A DNA stretch of 20,001 nt from Reclinomonas americana ATCC 50394 (Eukaryota; Jakobida; Jakobea; Jakobida): the NCBI GenBank assembly GCA_048213135.1, contig PS015224.1:108032-128032 (forward strand), written 5' to 3'. The notes under the pieces were generated by a model that saw nothing but the letters and a program-made list of their open reading frames with translations, had not been told where the DNA came from and did no database searches. Within the stretch, counting starts at the first letter, position 1; every line of letters starts with the position of its first letter. Made by a program: the position numbers and the translations under genes. Below are positions 7,982-17,431 of the stretch, one piece after another.

Positions 7982-10874
7982 CTACAAAACTTGCCACTCG
8001 TCTGGTTCGTCGCCGCATGTCCACTGTTCTGCGTGTGCGTGCTCGTTGAGATCGTCGGCCTCCTCCAGCAACGGCGTCAATCCGGTGATCATCTCCAGCA
8101 CTCGCGGTCTGCGCGTGCATCGGTTGATGAACTCCGCGCCGCCGGTGCGCACGGCGTCGAGAACGTGCGACGAGCAGGCGATGCACTGCGAGTTGGCGGC
8201 GCCAACCATGGGCGTCAGGGAGAAGTCCTCCAGTGAACCGCGCAGCTCGTGCGGTACTTCGCCCATGGGGCTCGAATGTGACACGTCGCCAATCACATGC
8301 GGGCCGTGCGCCTGCGACGTGGCCGGCACCTGAGCACCGGCGCGGTGTCTGCGGGAAAGGGAAAATGAGAATGAGGGCGGAAGTAGTCGGCGTAGACTGG
8401 GAGCGCACCTGAGCGGATGATGCAGCATGTTGACCAGCAACTCTGCCGCCATGGCCGACACCACCATGGCACCTCCCGGGCGACTGACGGTGGCCTTTTG
8501 ATCCAGTGTCAGGTTGGACGACGGCTGCACACTACAAAGTGAACAACTGGAGTGCATCTCGTGCAGATCGTGGGTGGGGGGGGCAGCAACGCACAGGTCG
8601 AGGGGCCGATGGATCGGGGCAAAACCAGCAACCGAGCCGCTGATCGAGCGGCACACTGGGCGAGCCGTGACGCACGACCGTGTAGGAACTGTATCCGAGG
8701 CCCACCGTAATTGCAGCCTGTGCACGCAGTGGATGAGGGGAGGCACTCAAGAGGCACTGCGCACAAAAAAAAAAAAACGCACCTTGTCGTGGAGGGCGGC
8801 CATCACGGCCGGGAACCAGCGGGATTCTCGCGAATCCAACAACAAAAACACCACGTCCACCTCCTGCAAAAGCGCCCCAAATGTCTCCATGTCGCGCTTG
8901 GTGTTGGCCACGGGCACGCGCTCACCCAGGAGCGGGAAGGACATGTGGACGGATCTGACGTGCTGTGCATGCGTAGCAAAGAAATGAGAACCTCGGTGAT
9001 GCCGTGCTGCTCTATCTCTCTCTCTCTCTGCTCTCACTGCGCACCACGCTCGGCAAAATGTGCTCCANNNNNNNNNNNNNNNNNNNNACACCCGGCCCGA
9101 GTCCACAATCGTAAAGTGGCGGAAGCCCCAACCCTGTTCACTCTCGCGTGTGAGTGCACACAGTCCGGGTGTTCATCAAGGAAGTCATCAAGAAAACTCA
9201 CCAACAATGCGCGCGCCACATCGCATCCCAACGTGCCGACACCGACGAGCATGCAGCGTGTGGATGCAATCAGGTCCAAGTCCAGCTTGGGTGCCACACG
9301 CCAGCGCATCAGCGAGAGGTTGAGCACCGAGGCTCGACGGGCCATGCTGTGGGTACGAGTGACGGGTGAGTAGCGAGGCGAGTGAAAAAACAACGACAGT
9401 GTTGAGAAGAATGTCTTCACCTCTCTGGGTCGACCAGCAGACCGAGGTCGGTGGTCTGCGGCAACAACTCCCCATCACTGCTGCGTTCCCAGCCGACGCA
9501 GCGCACCGTCTCCTCACCGTCCTCGCTGCGCACTGGAATGGCCAACTGGAGGGTAAGGAGTCGCGAATGATGCAGTCCGTGCTCCGCATCGTGCCGCAGC
9601 GCCAGCAGCGTGAACGACAGAGTGGCAGGCAGGCTGCGTGCGATCGTGAGATGCGAGCCAAAACCCCCCCCCCCCCCCGACCGTAAAGAAAGCATGCGAC
9701 AAAAACCTGCGGTCGGTGAGCATGGGTTGCACTGCATCGAGGCACCAGTACAGCAAGTTCCGAGCCGGCCACCCGACACTGTCGGATCGAGCACACGGAT
9801 CGAGGACGCACACCAGCAGTGAACGTGGATCCACCACCAGTTCCACACCGTCACTCGTCTCTGTGCGATCGGCACAATCAGTGAGCTCATTGTCGTCGTC
9901 GCCATGCGCAACTGTGAGTGGCCTGAACGAGCATACCTCGCATGGTGCAGTGGTGACGGAAGAGGGCAGTGGACAACACCTCTGGATGTACGGCGCCAGA
10001 TGGGCCGGACTTGATGGCGAACGCGGCCAAGCTGTGCGCGTGCCTGTGGTGACGCAACCAGTTGCACACGGTCTCGACGTGGTGCGCGTTGTGAACATGC
10101 AAGGCGGTGGCCGTCGCCGGGACCTCATCGAGGAGCGAGGCGGAGGTGATGACAGCCGGCAGTGGCGTCACCAGTGCCGCATGCGCCGCCCAGTGCCAGT
10201 TCTTCTGCTTCTTGATGTCCATGTACACGAGCAGAATGAAGCCGTGCAACTGGGGGCCGTGCTCGGTGGCCTCCGCAGTCGCCCACTCGGCTCGCATGCG
10301 GCGCACAATCTCCTGCAGCATCGCCGCCTTGTCCACGTGCTTCATCGCCAGCTTGTTGTTGTAGACCATCACTGAGCCGCGCACCCACACAGCGTAGTCG
10401 CCGCCGAATGGCGTCGGCAGCGAGTCGGAGCGGCAGTCGAGCGCTCCACTCGGCACAAAGAGACGCGCCGGAGTCGATCCGTCGCCCACCTGCATTCCAT
10501 GCGAATAACAGAGCTCTGTTGTCGTTGTTGTCGCGTGTCCGGATTCGCTCTCATCCTCATCCGTGTCGGCTGTCGCGGTGGCGGCCGCTGCCGACGCCAG
10601 CGGAAGCGGAGTGAATGCTCGCTGACTCCACGAGTACAATGCCTGCCTCACGCGCGCACACACACACACACAACAAGCACAGTCAGCACATTGCCTGGAG
10701 TGGAGATTCCCTCACTGTGGACGCAACTCGCAACGGCAATGGTCCTTCGTCGGCGTGCAGCACATCCAACTTGGCCGTGGCGAGTTCCCACCAGAAAGCC
10801 GGGTCGATCACACAGTGCAGCGGCTCAAAACGCAAAAATGATGTCGACGACGATGATGATGATTCACTGGCCAT
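7982..10874 (-). CDS. ATG7: ATG7, autophagy E1-like activating enzyme, active-site Cys replaced
   Basis: E1 that normally adenylates ATG8 and ATG12 and carries them as thioesters to ATG3 and ATG10. Start ATG 10874 (MASESSSSS). Exons 10874-10716, 10642-9937, 9911-9707, 9633-9421, 9346-9202, 9133-9045 (holding the N gap), 8962-8783, 8717-8595, 8524-8409, 8348-7982; all phases agree; about 790 residues. N-terminal domain: FLRFEPLHCVIDPAFWWEL, STPARLFVPSGALD, SVGWPARNLL. Adenylation domain: LNLSLMRWRVAPKLDLDLI, nucleotide loop GVGTLGCDVA, DVVFLLLDSRESRWFPAV. Zinc cysteines GCWFC and CIACSS are kept. The catalytic loop reads TLDQKATVSRPG, where human and yeast ATG7 have TLDQ-x-CTV: the cysteine is Ala (codon 8494-8492). 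The chain continues to a normal C-terminus, so this is not a truncated gene. Identity is certain; conjugation activity is doubtful. Confidence 0.97.
9068..9087. other. Assembly gap, 20 N, inside ATG7
   Basis: Run of N in the adenylation domain, between FRHFTIVDSGRV and LEHILPSV. Human ATG7 has about 32 residues between these blocks, including the SNPVRQPL motif, so about 95 nt or more are missing. The strand is the same on both sides, so this junction is correctly oriented. Confidence 0.95.
9665..9678. repeat. C14 homopolymer in an ATG7 intron
   Basis: Fourteen consecutive C on the plus strand (G on the sense strand) within the intron 9706-9634. It has no coding effect; its exact length is prone to sequencing error. 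Confidence 0.9.
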
Positions 10875-11197
10875 GATCCGCGTCGCTGCATACAGGCATG
10901 AGAGAGCGTCAGTCACGCGAGCACACCCACCCACCCACCCACTTATGCACATATGCATATGTAACCGCACCAGCGCGCTTCACAAAGAAAGAGAGAGACG
11001 ACAAAAAGATGCGGTCCGGAGAATCTTCTCCCGGACGTCGACCGCACATCACGTGAGGGCGGGTGTACATCGAACCTTGCATTCATTCAGTGCAGACAAC
11101 AGAGTATAAAGAAAACAAGAGGTAAAAGAAGCGAATGCAAGCAGCATCTAAACAAAAAAATTCAAGAAAGGCACGATCGCGCACGACGTCGCTGCGA
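10875..11197. promoter_or_regulatory. Intergenic region: CAS 3' flank and ATG7 promoter
   Basis: 323 bp without a gene between the stop of cycloartenol synthase and the start of ATG7, both on the minus strand. It holds a CCCA repeat (about 10924-10940) and an imperfect 23-bp palindrome at 11014-11036. A T-rich stretch on the minus strand just after the CAS stop (about 11153-11168) may belong to the CAS 3' UTR. Confidence 0.5.
11014..11036. promoter_or_regulatory. Imperfect palindrome with heat-shock-like core
   Basis: Arms GTCCGG and CCGGAC flank AGAATCTTCT, giving GAA-nn-TTC, two inverted units of a heat-shock element. It lies about 140 bp upstream of the ATG7 start codon. A functional element usually needs three units, so this is only a candidate. 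Confidence 0.3.
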
Positions 11198-13922
11198 TCA
11201 GAGCTTGGATTGCGGATACAGCTGGCGGTAGCGACCGAGAGCCCAGATGGGGAAGATGTTGCGGTAGTTGGAGTAGCTGATCATGGCGTTGGCGTTGAAG
11301 ACGCCACTGATGCACTCTTGTGGGAAGTCGCCGTTCGGCAGCTGGCGCCGTCGCAGCAGCTGAATGCCGCGATCGATCGCCTTCTGGTCGGGATAGCCGG
11401 CAGCCATCAGCGCCAGGAGAGCCCATGATGTGTTGATTACCTGCGCCCACTCATTCTGCGAGTACTCCTTGACCACACACGACTGCGAGAAAGGAAATGC
11501 GTGTGTGAGACCAACTGGGAAAATGCTGGAGCTTACACGGGTGAGCGCAACTTCAAAGGTCTCGCCCCACCCGCCCGACTCCATCTGCTTGCCCACCAAA
11601 AAGTCGCACGCACTCTGCACATGCGGGCATTTCTCGTACGAACGACCGACGGCCACCAGAGCCTCGACGCCGAACCACGTGCCGTAGGTGAAGCACACAC
11701 CCCAGCTGCCGTACCAGCTGCCGTCGGCGCGCTGAATGCTCTCGATGAACTTGATTGCGCGCTCAATCGACTGCCGAATCTCGGCCTTGCGGTGATGCGG
11801 GAAGTCGTGCGCAAAGGCCAGCAGTGACTGCACCGACGCGCTCGTGCACTCGACATAAGGGTAGTCGATCATGATGTCGCCAAAGACCTCGGATGGGTTG
11901 CACAACTCGAGGATCTTCGAGCCGCGCATCAGCTCGTACGTCGCCCACCCTCCGCACTCGTTCTGCATCGACAGCGACACGTTGACGGCGTCGTACAGGC
12001 GTTCCTTCGGAATGGGGTTGGTGATGTACGGCAAGTGGCGCAGTTTGATGGCCGCCTTCAGACCCTCCGACGTGCAATCCGAGATCGGCCAACCTGCGCG
12101 TGTCGTGTCAGCACACCGCGGCGACCAAACTCGCACTCCATCCACTCACCGTGATCCTTGGTCGAGAAGGGCCAGGCGCCTTTGGAGATGTGTCGGAAGT
12201 ACTTGTCGAGCTGGTCCACATCCTCGTCGACTTGCGTAATATCAATGTAGTCGCTGGCACGCTGCAGCGTGTCGGCCACCTCCTCACCCAGGCCCGTATC
12301 GATAATGGCCTGCACGGCAAACGCCGTGTCCCACAGTTGTGAGCCATTGTAGCCCTGCATCTTCATGCCGTCGTCGGAGAGCCACAGGTAGTCTGCGGCA
12401 CGCACGAGTGTTAGGGACGAGGAGAGAGGAGAAGCGTATCGCGATTGTTGACGTTGCGCACCGTAGATACGCGGAATGTGCTTCGTGAATCTCTCGTCGT
12501 CGGGGCCAAAGGCGTAGTAGCAGCACAGCATGTTGCAGACCTTGTTGACGGGTCCAATGTCAATGTACTTTGTCGTCTTGTCCTCGTGCACAATGTGGTC
12601 GATGCACTCGTCGAGAGCGAGCTTGCGCACACGCGCCGAGTGCATTGGTTCGTACACGTTGAGCACGGCTGCGCGTGCCAGAGTGAGCATGCACACAAGA
12701 GGGAGGAGGCCTCGAAGAGAAACTCACCATTGGCGGTCTTCATCAGCCACGAGTGTGACTTGTAGAGATCGATCGGGTGGCAAAAGTTGCGCTGCGCCGG
12801 CCAGTCAATCTGATCGTATGGCATCGGGTACAACTCCTCGCGCAACGAGTCAATCAGTGGAGTGCGGCGACACTGAGATCGCGAACCGTAGATGTAGGCC
12901 TGTGTGCATACACACGGGATGAGCAGCCGAAGTGGAGAAGTAGCATCTCTCTGGCTCCCTCTTCCCCCCCACACACGCACCATGGGCAGATACACCACAC
13001 GGCAGTGGCACCACATGCGCGACGGATGGAACGGCAACCACGACGGCAACCACCACAGCTCCGGCGGCACGGGGTTCATGCCATGCCACTCGTACACACC
13101 GAGAGTGGCGAGCCAAAACTTGCCCCACGAGGGGATTCCGCACGCACCACCGTGCTCGTGCAGCCAGTGGCGTGCACGCATCGCACGTGGATCGTCCTTG
13201 TCCACTCCCAAAAGGCGCATCGACACGTAGTTGAGCGCAGTGCCAAACACGGTCGATCGGCCCTCGATGTGCCTGCCAGAGACGAGATGAGCGGGCAGGC
13301 GAGGACACGGGATAACGCATCGTCGCGCACGCAACAGTCCCCAGCCGCCATCCTCGCGCTGCTGGTTGCTCAAGTACCGAATCATCTCCCGCTTGTGCGG
13401 CTCCGGGAGCTCCACTTGTGCCGAGTAGCATGTGATCACCAAGCCTGACCGTGCACAATTTCATGAGAAGCCATGGCATTGACCAATCGCTCCCCTCTCC
13501 TCTCCAGCGACACGCACCTGGCAACAGGAACATGGGACCGCCATAGTCACCAGCCCAGTGGCCATCCTCGGTCTGAATGGTCGAGTAGAAGCGAATGGCG
13601 GCGCGCACAGACTCATCAGTCGAACCAAACACCGGCTCGGGATTCTCGTATCGAGAATGCGGATCATTCTGCGATCCATCATTCATCACACGCATAAGCA
13701 CATGCGTGTGACACCAACAGCCTCTATAACAGAGTGCGTGCATGTGTGTGTGTCTCTCTCTCACTTTCTCACGCATGTTTATCATGACGACGCAACACTC
13801 TTCTTCGACAGCAGATGCTCCTCGACTGTGCGATTCAGCTTCTGCGCCTGCTTCTCCACCACATAGTCCCACACTTGGCGACCACGGTCCACACTCAGCT
13901 GCCACAGTCCACCGTCTTGCAT
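11198..13922 (-). CDS. CAS1: Cycloartenol synthase (oxidosqualene cyclase)
   Basis: Cyclises 2,3-oxidosqualene to cycloartenol, the first cyclic step of plant-type sterol synthesis. Exons 13922-13797, 13668-13518, 13444-13336, 13272-12981, 12899-12728, 12668-12462, 12392-12150, 12093-11537, 11482-11198; total divisible by three, 713 residues, slightly shorter than Arabidopsis CAS1. Motifs: [47 protein letters not shown], the proton-donor motif as DCTSE (usually DCTAE), [31 protein letters not shown]. The three residues that separate CAS from lanosterol synthase are all CAS-type: Tyr in KMQGY (codon 12351-12349), His before GWP (12153-12151) and Ile in PIS (12085-12083). The protein ends PQSKL, a canonical PTS1. 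OSCs are usually monotopic membrane proteins of the ER or lipid droplets. The start is chosen because [15 protein letters not shown] aligns with the CAS N-terminus. Confidence 0.97.
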
Positions 13923-14006
13923 GTCGGCGTGTGAGAAGTTCTCAGTGTTTTGCGAAAAAAATGAGCGGTTTTTTCGCTGAGTGTGGACCAACAGACTTCT
14001 GAAGTG
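13923..14006. promoter_or_regulatory. Compact divergent promoter CAS / methyltransferase with inverted repeat
   Basis: 84 bp between two divergent start codons. It contains a perfect 9-bp inverted repeat, GCGAAAAAA at 13952-13960 and TTTTTTCGC at 13969-13977, with an 8-bp spacer. Further partly matching bases (CTCAG and CTGAG) lie outside the arms. It may be a symmetric factor site serving both genes. Confidence 0.45.
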
Positions 14007-15307
14007 ATGTGGAGCGCAAACGCAGCTGCTGCTGTGCTCGCACTCGCCTCGCCACTGGTGGCAGCCGCGTGGCGACAGTGGATGTCTGTGCACGAGGCTG
14101 AGGAGGAGGAGGAGCGCGGACATGTGCATGTGCACGAGGCAGCAGAGGAAGAAGAGGAAGAAGAGGAGGAAGAGGAGGTGTATCGTGGTGATCCCGCGTA
14201 TCGTCCATACACGGCGGGGTTCGCCTCGTACATGCCCAACCCCGATGTGTGCAATCCACGGGTGCGTCTCTCCCTTTCCCCACACACTCTTCTCCTCCTC
14301 ATGTTGCCTGATTGTCTGTGCAGCTTCGTCGGCGTCAGCGCATCGAGTCGCGCTCGAACCACGCCTGGGAGCGCTTCTTCCGTGAGAAAGGCGACCGCTT
14401 CTTCAAGGATCGGCATTACTTGGCGCGTGAGTTCCCCGAGTTGGAGCCCTCTTCTTCTTCATCGTCGCCCGCGATTGTGTACTTGGAGGCCGGTTGTGGT
14501 GCGGGCAACACGCTGTTCCCGGTCATGCGCGATCATCCGCACTGGCAGTACCATGCGTTTGACGTGTCGGCGGCCGCTGTGCGCATTGTCAATGAGCATG
14601 AGTTGATGCAACAGGCGGGCGCTGTGGCCACGGTGCGTGTGTGTCGCTCGCTGTGTGTGGGGCGGTCAGTCAAGTGTGCTTACCACGCGGTTTGTGCACA
14701 TGCAGACGTGCGATCTGATGACGGGAGTGCTGCCGGCGGGGATTCCCGACGGTGGCGTCGACCTGTGCTCGCTGATCTTTGTGCTCAGCGCACTGCCGCC
14801 GCAAACCATGTCGGCGGCGCTGCGTGGCATCAACCGCAAGATGAAGGTCGGCGGTCACTTGCTGTTTCGCGATTACCTGCGCGACGACCTGCGGCAGCGC
14901 CAGTTTGAGGACGAGGCCGGTGCGCCGGCCGAGCTCGGCAATCACTATTTCATGCGCGGTGACGGCACTCTGGTGTACTTTTTCGACCCAGGTGCGGAAG
15001 GCCAGTGCTACCATCGTGCATGTGTGCGTGTGTTGTGCTCATTTGCTACGCAGACGAGCTGGTGTGTATGATGCGCGAGTGCGGCTTTGTTCTGATCGAC
15101 ATGAAACGGCATGAGCGGACGGTCGAAAATCGGAAACTCGAAGGTGTGTTTTCCGTCTCTCCCTTTCCTTTTTTTCTGTCGTCCACTGCCTACTCCGCGC
15201 TCGTCTCTTGTGGTGGGGGTTTTACGGTCAACTCATTTTTTGTGCATATTTATGCAGTGAGCATGGACCGGAAATGGCTCCAAGCACGATTCAAAAAGTC
15301 CACCTGA
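14007..15307 (+). CDS. METTL2/6/8-family tRNA m3C methyltransferase
   Basis: SAM-dependent methyltransferase expected to make 3-methylcytidine at position 32 of tRNAs. Exons 14007-14261, 14324-14632, 14706-14991, 15054-15143, 15258-15307; 329 residues, phases agree. Motifs: RFFKDRHYLAREFPEL, SAM motif I LEAGCGAGN, DLCSLIFVLSAL, LLFRDYLRDD, HYFMRGDGTLVYFFDP. All match the METTL6 type. Odd N-terminus: a hydrophobic stretch (AAAAVLALASPLVAAAW) followed by a Glu-rich region with 11 Glu in a row. If translation began at the Met codon near 14082 the hydrophobic part would be lost. The exact paralogue (cytosolic or mitochondrial) cannot be told from sequence alone. Confidence 0.92.
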
Positions 15308-15464
15308 GTCCATGAACGAAATCGGATCGAGTTGAGGTCGCTACAAATACCGCGCGCGTGTGCACGGTTTACCAACATACACATATTATCCGAGCTTCTG
15401 CGAGCCGACCTCATCTGCATCTTCAACAACATCAACATCACCATCAAATCAGCTTCAACACAAA
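15308..15464. promoter_or_regulatory. Intergenic region upstream of the hypothetical gene
   Basis: 157 bp between two plus-strand genes. It is more AT-rich than its surroundings, with CTACAAATAC at about 15341 and TATTATCC at about 15384. It ends in a CAACAACATCAACATCACC-like leader. It probably holds the methyltransferase 3' UTR and the promoter of the 129-residue gene. Confidence 0.4.
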
Positions 15465-15854
15465 ATGGGCTTTGCAATTGTCCTCGACGCTGGTTCCGAC
15501 AACCATTTCACCATGGTGTACGTCAATGGCAAGTCGGCGGGTTCCGCCGAGGCGCAGACGGCGCTTGAGCTTGTGCGTGCCTTTTGCCAGACACATGTGG
15601 CGGAGGGCGTCACGGAGCTTCCGTTGGTGCCGACACGCATGTGGGGCGCCCGGAGCATCCTCATTGATCCGGAGAGCGAGCTGGCCCGTCTCAAGCAGGC
15701 GGTCACCGCCTTTCTGCATACCGAGCATGGCGATCAGTTCGCCGTTGATCACGATTCGCGTCGGGCCGTCACTGCGCACGTCAATCTGCGTGGCCAGCCG
15801 GCTGAGTGTCTCCTGCCGATGGTCAGCCTGGTTAGCGGCTGGCAGATCATGTGA
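15465..15854 (+). CDS. Hypothetical protein, 129 residues, single exon
   Basis: I do not recognise this protein. ATG at 15465 has an A-rich leader (CAAAATG) and a CAA/CAT-rich 5' UTR. The ORF has no in-frame stop and no obvious intron, and its third positions are strongly G/C, more so than the introns around it. It begins MGFAIVLDAGSDNHFTMVYV and ends SLVSGWQIM. The composition suggests a small soluble alpha/beta protein; no signal peptide or membrane segment. It lies between the methyltransferase (157 bp upstream) and a convergent glycosyltransferase (60 bp downstream). Confidence 0.65.
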   Translation: MGFAIVLDAGSDNHFTMVYVNGKSAGSAEAQTALELVRAFCQTHVAEGVTELPLVPTRMWGARSILIDPESELARLKQAVTAFLHTEHGDQFAVDHDSRRAVTAHVNLRGQPAECLLPMVSLVSGWQIM

Positions 15855-15914
15855 GCGAAGCGACGACGACGACGCGGAGCTCTCCTCTTACACACGTCGG
15901 CATTCACTCTAACA

Positions 15915-17363
15915 TTACTTTGGTGATGGTGGTGGCGTTGTTGCTGCTGCCTGCTCCAGAACCCATAGTGAACCGCTGCGATATGACTTATCCTTGAATG
16001 TTTCCGAGCGGAACGATTGCAGCTGCTGTGCGGTGGGCATCCACGATCGATAGAGGCCGTTGTTGTCGATGACGTCTGCGAGGTGCAGGCGCCACCTCTT
16101 GAACAGCTCCACGCACACCTCGTCGCACTTGTCGTCGTAGTCGTATCTGGCAGCTCCGTTGTCGATGCCCACGCGATTCTGCACCACGAGATCGGTGCGG
16201 TGAATGGCACCGCGGAACGGTGCATACACATCAAAGATGGCCGGGTCGACGAGGGACGCCTTGAAGTGGAACGGGTAGTACACGCCGTCTGTCGGCTATC
16301 GTTGAGCAAACAAAGACGAAGACGAACGGCAACAGCAACACCGCACCGAAAATCTCCAAATGAGTGCGATGCACGAGATGAAACGTCGGCCACTGTGTGA
16401 AACCCAGTCAGCTTCTCTGCAGTTTCTGCATTACAACACAGAGATCGATACCTCGGGCATGTACTCGTCGAAGAAGGCCACCAGGCCAAAGTTGGGAGCG
16501 ACCGGACTGACGAGGAGTTGCTGTGTGCACACGAAGCAATGAACACCTTCACCCTCATCGTAGCGGAGCGGAGCGGGGAACGCAACTTGGATCGCCAGCG
16601 ACGTCCAACCCTTGGTCTTCAGTAGCAAGTCGTCGTTGGAGGGCATAATGTAGTCGCACTGATCGGCAAGCGCCTGCCGCGCCAGCACGTTCCAGATGGC
16701 CAGAATGTGGCCCTTGAGTCCGTACAGCCGCACGAAGCGCACGTCCAGATGCACTCCCGACGACGCCACTCGCTGCTTCGCCAACTCCACATACCGTTGC
16801 CGGTTCCTATCTTGATCCCACACCATGTCGAACAGATCGTAGCCCACAAGCAGGCGATACTCGTACCGCGGTGCCGCCTCACCCGTGCGCGCCAACGAGT
16901 CGACAAACTTGGTCAGCGACGGCTGGTTCTCGATCGTGCCCGGCGCACCGACCGATGTCACAGGATGCATGAGGCACACGCGGATCGGTCGCTGCGACCA
17001 CTGCAGCGGTTCGCCACTCGCCTACAACAGCAACAGTGGGAGGGAAGGATGAGAGCGATCGACGAGGCATGCAGTCATCGTCTGGCACGCAACTGAGGAC
17101 ACACTCGATGCCAGCGCCCAATTGGTCCAGGCCGACGCAGCTGATGCTCGCCCACCAGCTGCTGCACCGCCCAATGCACCACTGGCTAATGACAATGACG
17201 AAGAAGAAGACGATGCTGATGAAGACAATGACGATGACAGCGATGCGCTGTTGGACCACATGTGCGTGGACAGGCGACCGAGCAGAAAGGCACCGGCCAG
17301 CAGGGCCACAATGACCAGCAGCAGCAGTGGTCGCCGTGTCAGCGCGTTGCCTCCGCTGGCCAT
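15915..17363 (-). CDS. Predicted type II membrane glycosyltransferase
   Basis: Exons 17363-17103, 17021-16452, 16392-16347, 16288-15915; 416 residues, phases agree (the first donor could also lie slightly further in). The N-terminus has a short cytosolic part (RR), one transmembrane helix (LLLLVIVALLAGAFLLG) and a Ser-rich stem, the layout of Golgi glycosyltransferases. The catalytic part has RLLVGYDLFDMVWD, a likely metal-binding SNDDLLL followed by KTKGW, PNFGLVAFFDE, and across two introns FHLVHRTHLEIF and DGVYYPFHF. This order (NDD, VHRTHLEIF, YYP) resembles uncharacterised protist GT-A-like proteins I recall, but donor and acceptor are unknown. Glycosyltransferase is an inference; the membrane topology is plain in the sequence. 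Confidence 0.7.
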
Positions 17364-17431
17364 CGAGTGAGTAGAGTAGAGTGGAGTGTGTCAGTCCATT
17401 CATCGGTTGACCTGCAGACTCTTTGCTCGTC
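17364..17431. promoter_or_regulatory. 68-bp divergent promoter glycosyltransferase / D2HGDH
   Basis: The two start codons are 68 bp apart on opposite strands. The region has GAGTAGAGT-type short repeats and no clear TATA box. Confidence 0.45.

Noticed and set aside
9665-9678. G-quadruplex at the C14 run
   Set aside because: A single homopolymer inside an intron, with no further spaced G tracts; more likely a slippage-prone artefact.
13983-14006. Earlier start of the methyltransferase at 13983
   Set aside because: The codon is GTG, not ATG. The first ATG is at 14007.
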